Shown: positions 43,047 through 51,009 of the stretch, piece after piece
Layout of the letters: the number at the start of each line of letters is the position of its first letter
How positions within the stretch are numbered: position 1 is the stretch's first letter
Source of the DNA: Chryseobacterium taichungense
Lineage (GTDB): Bacteria; Bacteroidota; Bacteroidia; Flavobacteriales; Weeksellaceae
Direction: 5' to 3'
Length of the DNA: 64,000 bases
Assembly: GCF_900109935.1 (NCBI RefSeq)
Contig: NZ_FOBV01000007.1
Location: forward strand, 1-64,000
Made by a program: the position numbers and the translations under genes
Notes under the pieces: model-generated
What the model was told of the DNA's origin: nothing
What the model saw: the letters and a program-made list of their open reading frames with translations, nothing else
The model's database searches: none

Positions 43047-43547
43047 TTAAGCTTCTTCAGATTTAGCTTCTTCCTTTTTAGCAGGAGCAGCTTCTACCGG
43101 AGCATCAGATACAATATCGAATTCGAAATTGTATTCTACATTTCTGTGTAATCTGATGTTAGCAGTTACTTTACCAGTTCTCTTGATTGTATTTCCTGGG
43201 ATTTTGATGTATTTTTTCTCTACAGAAACACCAGCTTTTTCAAGAGCAGCAGAAAGATCTGCATTGTTGATAGATCCGAATAATTTATCACCAGAACCTA
43301 CTTTTGCAGGAATAGTGATAGAAGTTTTCTTCAATTGATCAACGACAGCGTTTGCAGCAGCGATTAATTTAGCTTCTTCTTCTTTTCTAGCTTCTAAAGT
43401 AGCTTCAAGAGCTGCTTTGTTTTTTGGTGTAGCTAAAAGCGCATATCCCTGAGGGATAAGGAAGTTTCTTGCATAACCAGGCTTTACACTTACTGTGTCG
43501 AATTCAAGACCTAAGTTTTCTACGTCTTTTTTTAGGATAATGTCCAT
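43047..43547 (-). CDS. rplI: 50S ribosomal protein L9
   Basis: The protein has 166 residues. The N-terminal rRNA-binding domain has the family signature MDIILKKDVENLGLEFDTVS, VKPGYARNFLIPQGYALLAT; a long connecting helix leads to the C-terminal domain (GSGDKLFGSINNADLSAAL). About 18 extra residues rich in Ala, Lys and Glu end the protein, a usual extension in this group. It stabilises the large subunit near the L1 stalk. It is the last gene of rpsF-rpsR-rplI, separated from rpsR by 157 bases filled with heptamer-periodic sequence. Confidence 0.95.
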   Translation of the reverse strand: MDIILKKDVENLGLEFDTVSVKPGYARNFLIPQGYALLATPKNKAALEATLEARKEEEAKLIAAANAVVDQLKKTSITIPAKVGSGDKLFGSINNADLSAALEKAGVSVEKKYIKIPGNTIKRTGKVTANIRLHRNVEYNFEFDIVSDAPVEAAPAKKEEAKSEEA

Positions 43548-43563
43548 TGTTGTTGTCCTTTTT

Positions 43564-43698
43564 TTAGATGTTAGAAATGAGATATTAGAAATTAGACTTA
43601 ATGTCTTTTGTCTGAGATCTGAAATCTAAAATCAAGTTAGAATTAATTATTTATTCAGCAACAAAAAGCCAAAAGCTAACGCTAATGGCTAATTGCAA
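43564..43698. repeat. degenerate heptamer arrays between rpsR and rplI
   Basis: Eleven in-phase 7-base words run from 43564 to 43640 (TTAGATG, TTAGAAA, TGAGATA, TTAGAAA, TTAGACT, TAATGTC, TTTTGTC, TGAGATC, TGAAATC, TAAAATC, AAGTTAG). After a short break a second series runs from 43664 to 43698 (AAAAGCC, AAAAGCT, AACGCTA, ATGGCTA, ATTGCAA). The words drift but the 7-base phase is kept within each series. Confidence 0.65.
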
Positions 43699-43704
43699 TT
43701 TTTT

Positions 43705-44007
43705 TTATTTCAATAAGTCCGCTACGTATGGTAGTAACGCAAGGTGTCTTGCTCTTTTGATAGCAGCAGAAACTTTTCTTTGGTATTTTAAAGAAGTTCC
43801 AGTGTATCTTCTTGGTAAGATTTTACCTTGTTCGTTTACGAACTGTAATAAGAAATCAGCATCTTTATAGTCAACGTGCTTAATTCCGTATTTTTTGAAT
43901 CTACAATATTTCTTTTCAGATTTTGTATTGATGTCAAGCGGAGTAAGGAATTTTACTTCTGATTCTCCTCCAGCTGAGGCTTGTTTAGCCATTTCGTCTA
44001 TTGCCAT
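43705..44007 (-). CDS. rpsR: 30S ribosomal protein S18
   Basis: The protein has 100 residues. The conserved core is [40 protein letters not shown] and [20 protein letters not shown]. It binds 16S rRNA together with S6 on the platform of the small subunit. It lies 31 bases after rpsF. The usual ssb gene between rpsF and rpsR of many bacteria is absent here; an ssb is found instead at 8017. Confidence 0.95.
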   Translation of the reverse strand: MAIDEMAKQASAGGESEVKFLTPLDINTKSEKKYCRFKKYGIKHVDYKDADFLLQFVNEQGKILPRRYTGTSLKYQRKVSAAIKRARHLALLPYVADLLK

Positions 44008-44038
44008 GTGTTGTCTTTTTAAAAAATAGGGTTAATAA

Positions 44039-44380
44039 TTAAGCTTTAGCTGCTTTTACTTTTGCTCTTCTTGTTATCGCGTAGTCAACAGCGTGTTTGT
44101 CTAGTTTTGTAGTCAGGTAACGGATTACTCTCTCGTCACGCTTGAATGCTAATTCTAAATCAGCAACTACAGAACCTTCACCTTTAAATTCAATTAAAGT
44201 GTAGAATCCATTCTTTTTCAATTGGATCGGGTAAGCTAATTTTTTTAATCCCCAGTTTTCTTTAGCAACGATTTCGCAGTTCTTTTCTTTGATAAGATCT
44301 ACATACTTGTTCACTGCTTCCTCCACCTGTGCATCAGATAGAACGGGAGTTAAAATGAAAACAGTTTCGTAATTGTTCAT
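44039..44380 (-). CDS. rpsF: 30S ribosomal protein S6
   Basis: The protein has 113 residues from the ATG at 44380. A TTG 36 bases upstream lies inside the -7 box and cannot be the start. It has the S6 fold: [40 protein letters not shown] and [20 protein letters not shown]. It pairs with S18 in the small subunit. It is the first gene of the operon, with an excellent promoter. Confidence 0.95.
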   Translation of the reverse strand: MNNYETVFILTPVLSDAQVEEAVNKYVDLIKEKNCEIVAKENWGLKKLAYPIQLKKNGFYTLIEFKGEGSVVADLELAFKRDERVIRYLTTKLDKHAVDYAITRRAKVKAAKA

Positions 44381-44413
44381 AATGTAAATAAATTTGTTAA
44401 TTATTTCGAGGTG

Positions 44414-44445
44414 CAAAAGTATTTAAATTATTTGTAATATGCAAA
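44414..44445 (-). promoter_or_regulatory. promoter of rpsF-rpsR-rplI
   Basis: On the minus strand TTTG (44445-44442), a 20-base spacer and TACTTTTG (44421-44414) match both elements of the Bacteroidota promoter, giving a leader of about 27 bases. Confidence 0.7.
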
Positions 44446-44515
44446 CGTTTGGGGAAGTTAATGAATATTATTGGTAAATATGTGAAGGATTGTTATAAGA
44501 AATTTTATTTAAATC

Positions 44516-44540
44516 AAAAAAACCTCCGGATTTCCGAAGG
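44516..44540 (-). terminator. terminator of the E2 gene
   Basis: On the minus strand CCTTCGGA and TCCGGAGG (44540-44533 and 44530-44523) form an 8-bp stem with a 2-base loop and one wobble pair, followed by seven T residues (44522-44516). It lies about 108 bases after the E2 stop and upstream of the ribosomal promoter. Confidence 0.8.
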
Positions 44541-44554
44541 CTTTGTATTGATGA

Positions 44555-44580
44555 GATGTTTCGACAAGCTCAACATGACA
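44555..44580. repeat. interspersed word TTTCGACAAGCTCAACATGACA
   Basis: The segment contains TTCGACAAGCTCA and ends CATGACA. Its core TTCGACnnnGCTCA is shared with the REP-like words at 1.9-2.4 kb, so it is probably a worn member of the same dispersed family. Confidence 0.45.
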
Positions 44581-44616
44581 ATTGCATTATGACTTATCTT
44601 TATTATTAACTGGTAG

Positions 44617-44651
44617 TAATTAATTACTTATTACCAATTCTCATTACTTAT
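44617..44651. repeat. degenerate heptamer run over the E2 stop codon
   Basis: TAATTAA, TTACTTA, TTACCAA, TTCTCAT and TACTTAT follow one another in phase and run over the stop codon of the E2 gene (44648-44650). The run is short and AT-rich, so chance is harder to exclude here. Confidence 0.4.
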
Positions 44652-45961
44652 ATTTCAGTGTTCAGATCCCAGTTTTCAAGGTAGTCGTGAACATGTTTCA
44701 GCATCATTCCGCCTAAAGAACCATCAACCACTCTGTGGTCGTACGAATGCGACATGAACATCAGGTTTCTAATCGCAATCACATCTCCGTCAGGTGTTTC
44801 CAGAACGGCAGGCTTTTTAACGATGGCTCCAATAGCCAGAATTGCAACCTGAGGCTGAGGAATGATCGGAGTTCCCATAAGGTTTCCGAAACTTCCAACA
44901 TTAGAGATCGTATATGTGGCGCCCTGCGTATCTTCAGGTCTTAATTTTTTGTTTCTCGCTCTGTAAGCCAGGTCGTTGATCGCTTTCGCCAATCCGGAAA
45001 GAGACAGCTGGTCTGCATTTTTAATCACAGGAACGATAAGATTTCCGTCCGGAAGAGCAGTAGCCATACCGATATTGATATTTTTCTTTTTAATGATGTT
45101 CTCACCATTTACAGAAACATTGATCATTGGAAAATCCTGAATTGCCTTTACGACAGCTCTTACGAAAATCGGCATGAAAGTAAGCTTTTCACCTTCACGT
45201 TTTTCGAAAACAGCTTTGTTCTTGTTTCTCCATTTTACCACGTTGGTGACGTCAGTTTCGATAAAAGAAGTAACGTGAGGAGCAATCTGCTTAGCCTTTA
45301 CCATGTTTTCAGCGATGATTTTTCTCATTCTGTCCATCGGAATGATCTCGTCGCCTGCAGCAGCCGTAATGGTAGCTGCCGGAGCTGAACTTACAGATGA
45401 TTGTGGAGCAGAAGGTGCCTGTTGTACAGGAGCGGCCTGTGGAGTTGGCTGGTTTCCTCTGTTTTTAACGTATGCTAAAATATCTTCTTTGGTAATTCTT
45501 CCTTCTAAACCATTTCCTTTGATGGATTTCAGTTCGGCTTCAGAAATATTTTCTTGTTGTGCAATTGATTTTACAAGCGGAGAAAGATAAAGGTCTCCCG
45601 AAAACTCTGTAGAAGCAGATACTTTTAACGGTTCTTCTATTGTCTGTAAAGTTTCCGCATCCGGAGTAGAAGCGGGAATTTCTGTAGTTGTTTCTTCAGA
45701 AGCAGGAGCACTTCCTTCTCCCTCAATTTCTAAAATGGCAATAGCTTCGCCTACTTTTGCAACTTCGTCTTTCTGTTTTAAAATCTTTACGATTTTCCCC
45801 GAAACTGGTGTCGGAACGTCTGAATCTACTTTGTCAGTTGCAATCTCCACTACGGAATCATCTTCGTTCACATTATCTCCTTCGTTGAATAACCAGGTGA
45901 TAATCGTCGCTTCCATAACACCTTCTCCCATGGAAGGAAGCAATAATTTGTACTCTGCCAT
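44648..45961 (-). CDS. 2-oxoacid dehydrogenase E2, dihydrolipoamide acyltransferase
   Basis: The protein has 437 residues. The lipoyl domain (about 1-77) carries DKVDSDVPTPVSG, with the attachment lysine in EIATDKVDS, a wording typical of branched-chain-type E2. An acidic/Ala/Pro linker and a subunit-binding domain (about 125-165: SPLVKSIAQQENISEAELKS) follow, then the catalytic domain ending with the signature SHSYDHRVVDGSLGG. It probably serves a branched-chain 2-oxoacid (or pyruvate) dehydrogenase; the E1 and E3 genes are not in the window. It has its own -7 box and terminator. The symbol is left open since the substrate is not certain. Confidence 0.88.
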   Translation of the reverse strand: MAEYKLLLPSMGEGVMEATIITWLFNEGDNVNEDDSVVEIATDKVDSDVPTPVSGKIVKILKQKDEVAKVGEAIAILEIEGEGSAPASEETTTEIPASTPDAETLQTIEEPLKVSASTEFSGDLYLSPLVKSIAQQENISEAELKSIKGNGLEGRITKEDILAYVKNRGNQPTPQAAPVQQAPSAPQSSVSSAPAATITAAAGDEIIPMDRMRKIIAENMVKAKQIAPHVTSFIETDVTNVVKWRNKNKAVFEKREGEKLTFMPIFVRAVVKAIQDFPMINVSVNGENIIKKKNINIGMATALPDGNLIVPVIKNADQLSLSGLAKAINDLAYRARNKKLRPEDTQGATYTISNVGSFGNLMGTPIIPQPQVAILAIGAIVKKPAVLETPDGDVIAIRNLMFMSHSYDHRVVDGSLGGMMLKHVHDYLENWDLNTEI

Positions 45962-45981
45962 TTTTATTTTTTAGATTTTGA

Positions 45982-45989
45982 CAAATATA
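45982..45989 (-). promoter_or_regulatory. -7 box for the E2 gene
   Basis: TATATTTG on the minus strand, 20 bases before the ATG at 45961. Confidence 0.5.
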
Positions 45990-46024
45990 TAAAAAAAATC
46001 GATTTTTTTATGAAATATTAAATT

Positions 46025-46852
46025 TTAGAAAAATTCGATGTAAATATTCTCACCAACATTAAGTCCAAACAAAGACTTGGCGCCGTTCTTCTTGCTTCCT
46101 TTATAAATCGTTAATTCCAAAAGCTGACTATCATTGAAAATTGCTGCAGATTGGCCGTGGAATTCGGTTTCTCTTTCCCAATCTGAAACGACTTCCGTGT
46201 GGCTCAGGAATATGCGTGAAAGGCTCAGATTTCTGAATTTTATAGTAAAATTTTCGTACCCTTTACCGGAACTTTCAAAAAAATCTTTGCTAATATTTGA
46301 TATTATATTTCCGAAATTATCAATATAGGTTACCTCGCCAATAATCATCTTTTCGGAATCATTAAAAACAGGTTTCGGGAATAAAAGTTGCTTGGCTGTA
46401 TCAATTTTTCTTCCGATTACCTCGGGAAGTCCACCATTGGCCAAATGTACTGCAGCCGGAACAAAAACATCGGTTGATGTGAAATTAACAATATCATCAA
46501 ACCTATTATTAAGTGTGATTTCGTAGATGGCTTCGGGTTTTATATCAAAAAATATGAGGCTTAAAAGTCCGTTGTCGGCAGCAATAAAGTAATGTCCATC
46601 GGCTTTACAAACGATATTTTTTCTTGATTTGTTGTGAAAACTATCGACAGAAAGTATATGAACAGAGTTTTTAGGGAAATGTTTATAGGCATTTCTGACA
46701 ATATAAGAGGTCTGTACCAGATTAAAAGCCTGAATATCGTGGGTAATATCAATAATATTAACTTTCTGATTCAGAGAAAGTATACTGCCTTTTACAGCGG
46801 CAACCCTGTAATCCAAATTTCCGAAATCTGAAGTAAGTGTAATAATTGACAT
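46025..46852 (-). CDS. SAM hydrolase / SAM-dependent chlorinase-fluorinase family (DUF62)
   Basis: The protein has 275 residues from the ATG at 46852; a TTG 30 bases upstream overlaps the -7 box. The family features are MSIITLTSDFGNLDYRVAAV with the SAM-binding Asp, IIDITHDIQAFNLVQTSYIV, FIAADNGLLSLI and the C-terminal domain after ADGxY-like residues (EVTYIDNFGNIISNIS). Most members hydrolyse SAM to adenosine and methionine; halogenase activity is confined to a few lineages, so hydrolase is the default. It lies between the E2 gene and the divergent phoH. Confidence 0.88.
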   Translation of the reverse strand: MSIITLTSDFGNLDYRVAAVKGSILSLNQKVNIIDITHDIQAFNLVQTSYIVRNAYKHFPKNSVHILSVDSFHNKSRKNIVCKADGHYFIAADNGLLSLIFFDIKPEAIYEITLNNRFDDIVNFTSTDVFVPAAVHLANGGLPEVIGRKIDTAKQLLFPKPVFNDSEKMIIGEVTYIDNFGNIISNISKDFFESSGKGYENFTIKFRNLSLSRIFLSHTEVVSDWERETEFHGQSAAIFNDSQLLELTIYKGSKKNGAKSLFGLNVGENIYIEFF

Positions 46853-46879
46853 TGATTTTTTATAAGAATAGTAGAAATG

Positions 46880-46887
46880 CAAATTTA
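46880..46887 (-). promoter_or_regulatory. -7 box for the SAM hydrolase gene
   Basis: TAAATTTG on the minus strand, 27 bases before the ATG. Confidence 0.5.
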
Positions 46888-46988
46888 TTTAAAATAAAAA
46901 GAATGCCCGAATGATTGTGGAAAAGAATTTGATATAAATTTCCAAAAAAAGCTTTACATTTAAGTTCTAAAATTAATAAAGATACTGC

Positions 46989-47948
46989 ATGTTTGAATTA
47001 ACATATGATTTGGAGGATATCGATGCGAAAATCTTCTATGGAGTTAATAACCAATATTTCAATTTAATAAAATCTACTTTTCCTACACTTAAAATCACGG
47101 GTAGAGATCATTATATATTTGCAATGGGTAATCAGGAAGCGCTTGACATTTTTAAGCAAAAGCTGGATGATATTGTGAAATATATCTCAAAAAATAATTC
47201 TATCGATCTTAAAGACGTTGAAAATATCCTGAATATTAAGGATGAAAATGAGAAACAGCTTGTTTTTGATCAGGATATCATCGTAAAAGGGGTAAATGGT
47301 AAAATTATTAAAGCTAAAACCACCAACCTAAAAAAATTAGTAAAGGAAACTGAGAAAAAAGACATGGTTTTTGCAATCGGACCTGCGGGAACGGGAAAAA
47401 CATATACGAGTGTTGCTCTTGCTGCAAAAGCGCTAAGGGATAAAACTGTAAAAAGAATTGTACTCACAAGACCTGCTGTGGAAGCAGGGGAGAGCCTTGG
47501 TTTCTTGCCTGGAGATCTTAAAGAAAAGCTGGATCCGTATTTACAGCCTTTATATGATGCACTTCGCGACATGATTCCTCACGAAAAACTGGAAGGATTT
47601 ATTGAGAAAAAAGTGATTGAAGTCGCACCACTCGCTTTTATGAGAGGAAGAACGCTGGATGATGCGTTTGTGATTCTGGATGAAGCTCAGAACACTACCC
47701 ATTCACAGATGAAAATGTTTTTAACCAGGATGGGGATGAATGCAAAATTCATCATTACAGGTGATCCCAGCCAGGTCGACCTTCCGCCTAAACAGCAATC
47801 AGGTTTGAAAGAAGCCATGAGGATTCTGAAAGGGGTAAAGGAAATTGGTTTTGTACATCTTACGGAAGAAGATGTGGTAAGACATCCGGTGGTTAAAAAG
47901 ATTATCCTGGCTTATAATGATGAAGAGAAAAGACAGCGGAACGATTAA
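46989..47948 (+). CDS. PhoH-family ATPase
   Basis: The protein has 319 residues. An N-terminal KH-like region (about 1-85) precedes the PhoH ATPase domain: FAIGPAGTGKTYTSVALAAK with the Walker A loop at 131-138, RIVLTRPAVEAGESLGFLPG, LEVAPLAFMRGRTLDDAF-like (here VIEVAPLAFMRGRTLDDAFV) and the Walker B ILDEAQNTTHSQMKMFLTRM. PhoH proteins are helicase-like ATPases linked to RNA metabolism. It is monocistronic with a terminator after it. Confidence 0.9.
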   Translation: MFELTYDLEDIDAKIFYGVNNQYFNLIKSTFPTLKITGRDHYIFAMGNQEALDIFKQKLDDIVKYISKNNSIDLKDVENILNIKDENEKQLVFDQDIIVKGVNGKIIKAKTTNLKKLVKETEKKDMVFAIGPAGTGKTYTSVALAAKALRDKTVKRIVLTRPAVEAGESLGFLPGDLKEKLDPYLQPLYDALRDMIPHEKLEGFIEKKVIEVAPLAFMRGRTLDDAFVILDEAQNTTHSQMKMFLTRMGMNAKFIITGDPSQVDLPPKQQSGLKEAMRILKGVKEIGFVHLTEEDVVRHPVVKKIILAYNDEEKRQRND

Positions 47949-47978
47949 AAATAATTTATATACTTAAAAGAATATTGT

Positions 47979-48010
47979 AATACAGGGAGTTATCTTCTTG
48001 TATTTTTTTT
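47979..48010 (+). terminator. terminator after phoH
   Basis: AATACAGGGAG at 47979-47989 pairs with CTTCTTGTATT at 47994-48004 (two wobble pairs), followed by six T residues. Confidence 0.8.
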
Positions 48011-48034
48011 ATTTAAAAATAAAACTCACAAGTG

Positions 48035-48064
48035 TTTGAATTTTAAAAAAAAAGAGTATTTTTG
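48035..48064 (+). promoter_or_regulatory. promoter of the first OMP gene
   Basis: TTTG at 48035-48038, an 18-base spacer and TATTTTTG at 48057-48064 match both Bacteroidota promoter elements, giving a leader of about 23 bases. Confidence 0.7.
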
Positions 48065-48093
48065 TCCCGGATTACTTTAAAAAACTATTAACA

Positions 48094-48768
48094 ATGAAGA
48101 AATTTCTACTTTTGGCAGCAGTTGCTGTTATGGGAATGAGCGCTAACGCTCAGGAATTCAGATTCGGACCTAAAGCAGGTTACTCATTATCAATGCTAAA
48201 CGCAAAAGGAGATGGAGAATCTTATAAATTTGATTCAAAATCTACTTTCTACGCGGGGATACTAGCCGAATATAAAATCAGTGATAAATTTGCGGTACAA
48301 GGGGAAGTTTTATATTCTCCACTAGGAGGAAAGCAGGAAGAATCCGTAACTTATAACGAAATGGGTGTTACTGTTACAGGTACTGAAAAATCAGATTGGA
48401 AATTTGGAACTGTACAGATTCCTGTTAGTGCCAAATATTATGCTACTGAAAATTTAGCTTTCGGTTTAGGGCTTAATGTAGGTATTGTTACTTCAGCGAA
48501 AGTAGAAGCCACTGCTACATTATCAGGATCAGCTATGGGACAATCTTTTTCGGAGTCGACAAGTTCTACTGAAGATGTGAAAGATGATGTAAACACGTTA
48601 AATTTAGCTCCTTTTATTGGTGCTGAATATACATTGGAGAATGGTTTATTCTTTGATGCGAGATATAATCTTGGTGTTTCTAATCTGATCAAGAATCCGG
48701 AAGGAAATGAAACTTTAAAAAATAGCTTCTTCCAAATTGGAGTTGGCTTCAAATTCGGAGGAAATTAA
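48094..48768 (+). CDS. outer membrane beta-barrel protein (PorT/OMP_b-brl type)
   Basis: The protein has 224 residues. A signal peptide (MKKFLLLAAVAVMGMSANAQ) is followed by FRFGPKAGYSLSMLNAKGD, the standard opening of the PorT/OMP_b-brl_2 family, and by alternating amphipathic strands with aromatic girdles, ending in the outer-membrane C-terminal signature SFFQIGVGFKFGGN. An eight-strand barrel is expected. The role is unknown. It is the first of five barrel genes in a row but differs in sequence from the last three. Confidence 0.82.
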   Translation: MKKFLLLAAVAVMGMSANAQEFRFGPKAGYSLSMLNAKGDGESYKFDSKSTFYAGILAEYKISDKFAVQGEVLYSPLGGKQEESVTYNEMGVTVTGTEKSDWKFGTVQIPVSAKYYATENLAFGLGLNVGIVTSAKVEATATLSGSAMGQSFSESTSSTEDVKDDVNTLNLAPFIGAEYTLENGLFFDARYNLGVSNLIKNPEGNETLKNSFFQIGVGFKFGGN

Positions 48769-48790
48769 GAATTATTTCACAAAAGAAATC

Positions 48791-48820
48791 AAAGCGGTAC
48801 AAAATTTGTACCGCTTTTTT
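48791..48820 (+). terminator. terminator after the first OMP gene
   Basis: AAAGCGGTACAAA at 48791-48803 pairs with TTTGTACCGCTTT at 48805-48817, followed by TTT. Confidence 0.85.
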
Positions 48821-48888
48821 CGTGGTTTTAAAGGTACCACATTTTCTGTTGCAGATAATTCAACAATTAAATATTTAAACTTATTAAA

Positions 48889-49410
48889 ATGAAAAAATTA
48901 CTATTACTAGGTGCTTTTGCACTTTTGGGTGGTGTTGCGCAGGCGCAGGAGGGTTTCAGACTTGGTGGTCATATTGGTGCTCCGCTTGGTGACGCCGCAG
49001 ACGCTTCAAGTGTAACAATCGGAATTGATGCTGCTTACATGTGGAATATTATTAGAGGGCTGGATATCGGTGCTACTACGGGATATTCTCATTTTTTCGG
49101 AAAAGATAATGTAGATGATTTTGGTTTTGTTCCAATTGCAGTATCAGGAAAATATACTTTTAATAAAGTGCCACTTTTTGTAGGATTGGATCTGGGAGCA
49201 GCAATTTCTACAAGAAACTATATTAACAGTGGTCTTTATGTAGCGCCAAGAGTTGGATACCAGATGAAAAATGTAGAATTATATTTAGGATTCCAGAATA
49301 TCGGTAGTAAATACAAGGATCATGGTCCAGGACCTGACCCACGCTGGCATGGTGACGACCGTTTCAATTTCGGAGCCATTAATTTCGGAGCAAATTTCTT
49401 CCTGAAATAA
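48889..49410 (+). CDS. small outer membrane beta-barrel protein
   Basis: The protein has 173 residues. The signal peptide is MKKLLLLGAFALLGGVAQAQ. The mature part is glycine-rich and strand-like (GFRLGGHIGAPLGD; GLDIGATTGYSHFFGK; PLFVGLDLGAAIST; YVAPRVGYQMKNVELYLGFQ) and ends NFGANFFLK, a barrel C terminus. An insertion rich in Gly, Pro, Asp and His (DHGPGPDPRWHGDD) before the last strand is unusual and might be an exposed loop. It is flanked by terminators and is therefore monocistronic. Confidence 0.78.
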   Translation: MKKLLLLGAFALLGGVAQAQEGFRLGGHIGAPLGDAADASSVTIGIDAAYMWNIIRGLDIGATTGYSHFFGKDNVDDFGFVPIAVSGKYTFNKVPLFVGLDLGAAISTRNYINSGLYVAPRVGYQMKNVELYLGFQNIGSKYKDHGPGPDPRWHGDDRFNFGAINFGANFFLK

Positions 49411-49434
49411 AATTTTTAAAAATCAACCATATTT

Positions 49435-49463
49435 AACTCCAATTGAAAAGTTGGAGTTTTTTT
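49435..49463 (+). terminator. terminator after the second OMP gene
   Basis: AACTCCAA at 49435-49442 pairs with TTGGAGTT at 49451-49458, followed by five T residues. Confidence 0.8.
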
Positions 49464-49584
49464 ATTCAAATAATTGTGAAAAACTCAAAACCTATCTATT
49501 AATACGGATTATTGTTGTAAAACGCTAATAATAATCAATGATATTAATCACATTAACAAATTTTAATATTCACTGGTACCACTG

Positions 49585-49592
49585 TAAATTTG
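49585..49592 (+). promoter_or_regulatory. -7 box for the third OMP gene
   Basis: TAAATTTG matches TAnnTTTG and lies 28 bases before the ATG at 49621. The 210-base gap before this gene otherwise holds a terminator and AT-rich sequence. Confidence 0.6.
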
Positions 49593-49620
49593 CCGCCAGA
49601 AAGTATTAAATTTTTAAAAA

Positions 49621-50238
49621 ATGAAAAAAGTATTATTAGCAGGTGCTATCGCACTTTTCGGTTTATCTAATGCTCAGATCGCTAAAGGAACTACATATTT
49701 ATCAGGGCAGGTAGGCTATTCTTCAACTCAGGATAACAATACTGACGCTAAAGTAGAAGATTTCACAATCGTACCTACTGTTGGATATTTCGTAGGAAAT
49801 AACGTTGCTGTTGGATTAGGTGTTGGTTATGCAAACAGCTCTACAACTTCAACAAGTGCATTAACAAACGTTGAAACTAAACTTACGACTGACGCTTTCG
49901 TAGTGGCTCCTTTCGTAAGAAAATACTGGACTGTAGGAGAGAAGTTCTACATCTTCGGACAATTGGAAGTTCCTATGGCTTTTGGTAAAGATAAAGCTGA
50001 ATACAGCGGTACTGCTGCTCAGTTCAATACTGAATCTAAATTCACTTCAATCGGGGTAAATGTAAAACCAGGTTTAGATTATTTCTTAAACAAAAACTGG
50101 TCTATTGAAGCTACTATCGGAGAATTCGGATACAACAACTTCAAATACAAAGATCTTGATAAAAGCACTGATAACTTCAACTTTGGATTAAACTTATCTT
50201 CAGTTACTTTCGGTGTTAAATATGTTTTTGCTAAATAA
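49621..50238 (+). CDS. outer membrane beta-barrel protein, paralogue 1 of 3
   Basis: The protein has 205 residues. The signal peptide is MKKVLLAGAIALFGLSNAQ, nearly identical to those of the next two genes. The mature barrel contains KGTTYLSGQVGYSSTQDNNT, TVGYFVGNNVAVGLGVGYAN, FVRKYWTVGEKFYIFGQLEV and ends SVTFGVKYVFAK. It shares blocks with the next gene along its whole length, with differences concentrated in predicted loops, which shows a tandem duplication. The function is unknown. Confidence 0.85.
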   Translation: MKKVLLAGAIALFGLSNAQIAKGTTYLSGQVGYSSTQDNNTDAKVEDFTIVPTVGYFVGNNVAVGLGVGYANSSTTSTSALTNVETKLTTDAFVVAPFVRKYWTVGEKFYIFGQLEVPMAFGKDKAEYSGTAAQFNTESKFTSIGVNVKPGLDYFLNKNWSIEATIGEFGYNNFKYKDLDKSTDNFNFGLNLSSVTFGVKYVFAK

Positions 50239-50258
50239 TAAACAAAACATAAACTGTT

Positions 50259-50287
50259 AAAGTCCTAAGTTTTTGCTTAGGGCTTTT
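50259..50287 (+). terminator. hairpin between paralogues 1 and 2
   Basis: AAAGTCCTAAG at 50259-50269 pairs with CTTAGGGCTTT at 50276-50286 (one wobble pair), followed by a short T tail. It may lower expression of the two downstream copies, which have no clear -7 box of their own. Confidence 0.65.
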
Positions 50288-50316
50288 CCACTTTTAAACT
50301 ATTACAATTAAAAACC

Positions 50317-50979
50317 ATGAAAAAATTATTACTCGCAACTGCTGTTGCATTTTTCGGGCTTTCTAATGCCCAGATTAAAACAGGTACTATTTATCTATCA
50401 GGACAGGTAGACTATTCTCAGGAAAAAGATAACAATACAGACAACAAAGATCAGAACTTTAGTGTTGTACCAACTGTTGGTATTTTCATTGCTCCTAATT
50501 TGGCTGTTGGTACAGGAATAGGCTATGCCGGAAGCAGAGCGGATCATACGGATATTACTAATTTCGGATCTGGTATTGAAACAGTGCAAACAGTCGTTAA
50601 AACAAATGCTTTTACAGCAAAACCATTCATCAGAAAATACTGGACGCTTTCAGATAAATTATATATTTTCGGACAGCTTGAAGTTCCAATTGAAATTGGA
50701 AAACGTACAGCAGATCTACAATTAGATTATATTGATATGAACGGATATACATATTTTCAGACTATGAATATCGAACAGAAATATACTTCTTTCGGTGTAA
50801 ATGTGAAGCCGGGATTAGATTATTTTATCAGTAAAAACTGGACGATTGAAGCAACCATCGGAGAATTTGGCTATAAAAATACAAAAATTAAAGATCTGGA
50901 TAAAGGAACTGACACATTCAATTTCGGGCTGAATTTATCTTCGGTGATGTTCGGAGTAAAATATGTTTTTGCTAAATAA
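50317..50979 (+). CDS. outer membrane beta-barrel protein, paralogue 2 of 3
   Basis: The protein has 220 residues, with signal peptide MKKLLLATAVAFFGLSNAQ. It matches paralogue 1 in IYLSGQVDYSQEKDNNTDNK, FIRKYWTLSDKLYIFGQLEV, GVNVKPGLDYFISKNWTIEA and the ending SSVMFGVKYVFAK. Two loop regions are longer (around residues 75-90 and 130-150), as expected if surface loops diverge fastest. It lies 30 bases before paralogue 3 with no terminator between, so these two are probably co-transcribed. Confidence 0.85.
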   Translation: MKKLLLATAVAFFGLSNAQIKTGTIYLSGQVDYSQEKDNNTDNKDQNFSVVPTVGIFIAPNLAVGTGIGYAGSRADHTDITNFGSGIETVQTVVKTNAFTAKPFIRKYWTLSDKLYIFGQLEVPIEIGKRTADLQLDYIDMNGYTYFQTMNIEQKYTSFGVNVKPGLDYFISKNWTIEATIGEFGYKNTKIKDLDKGTDTFNFGLNLSSVMFGVKYVFAK

Positions 50980-51009
50980 TTAATAATAAACTTTTATAAA
51001 TAAAAAATC

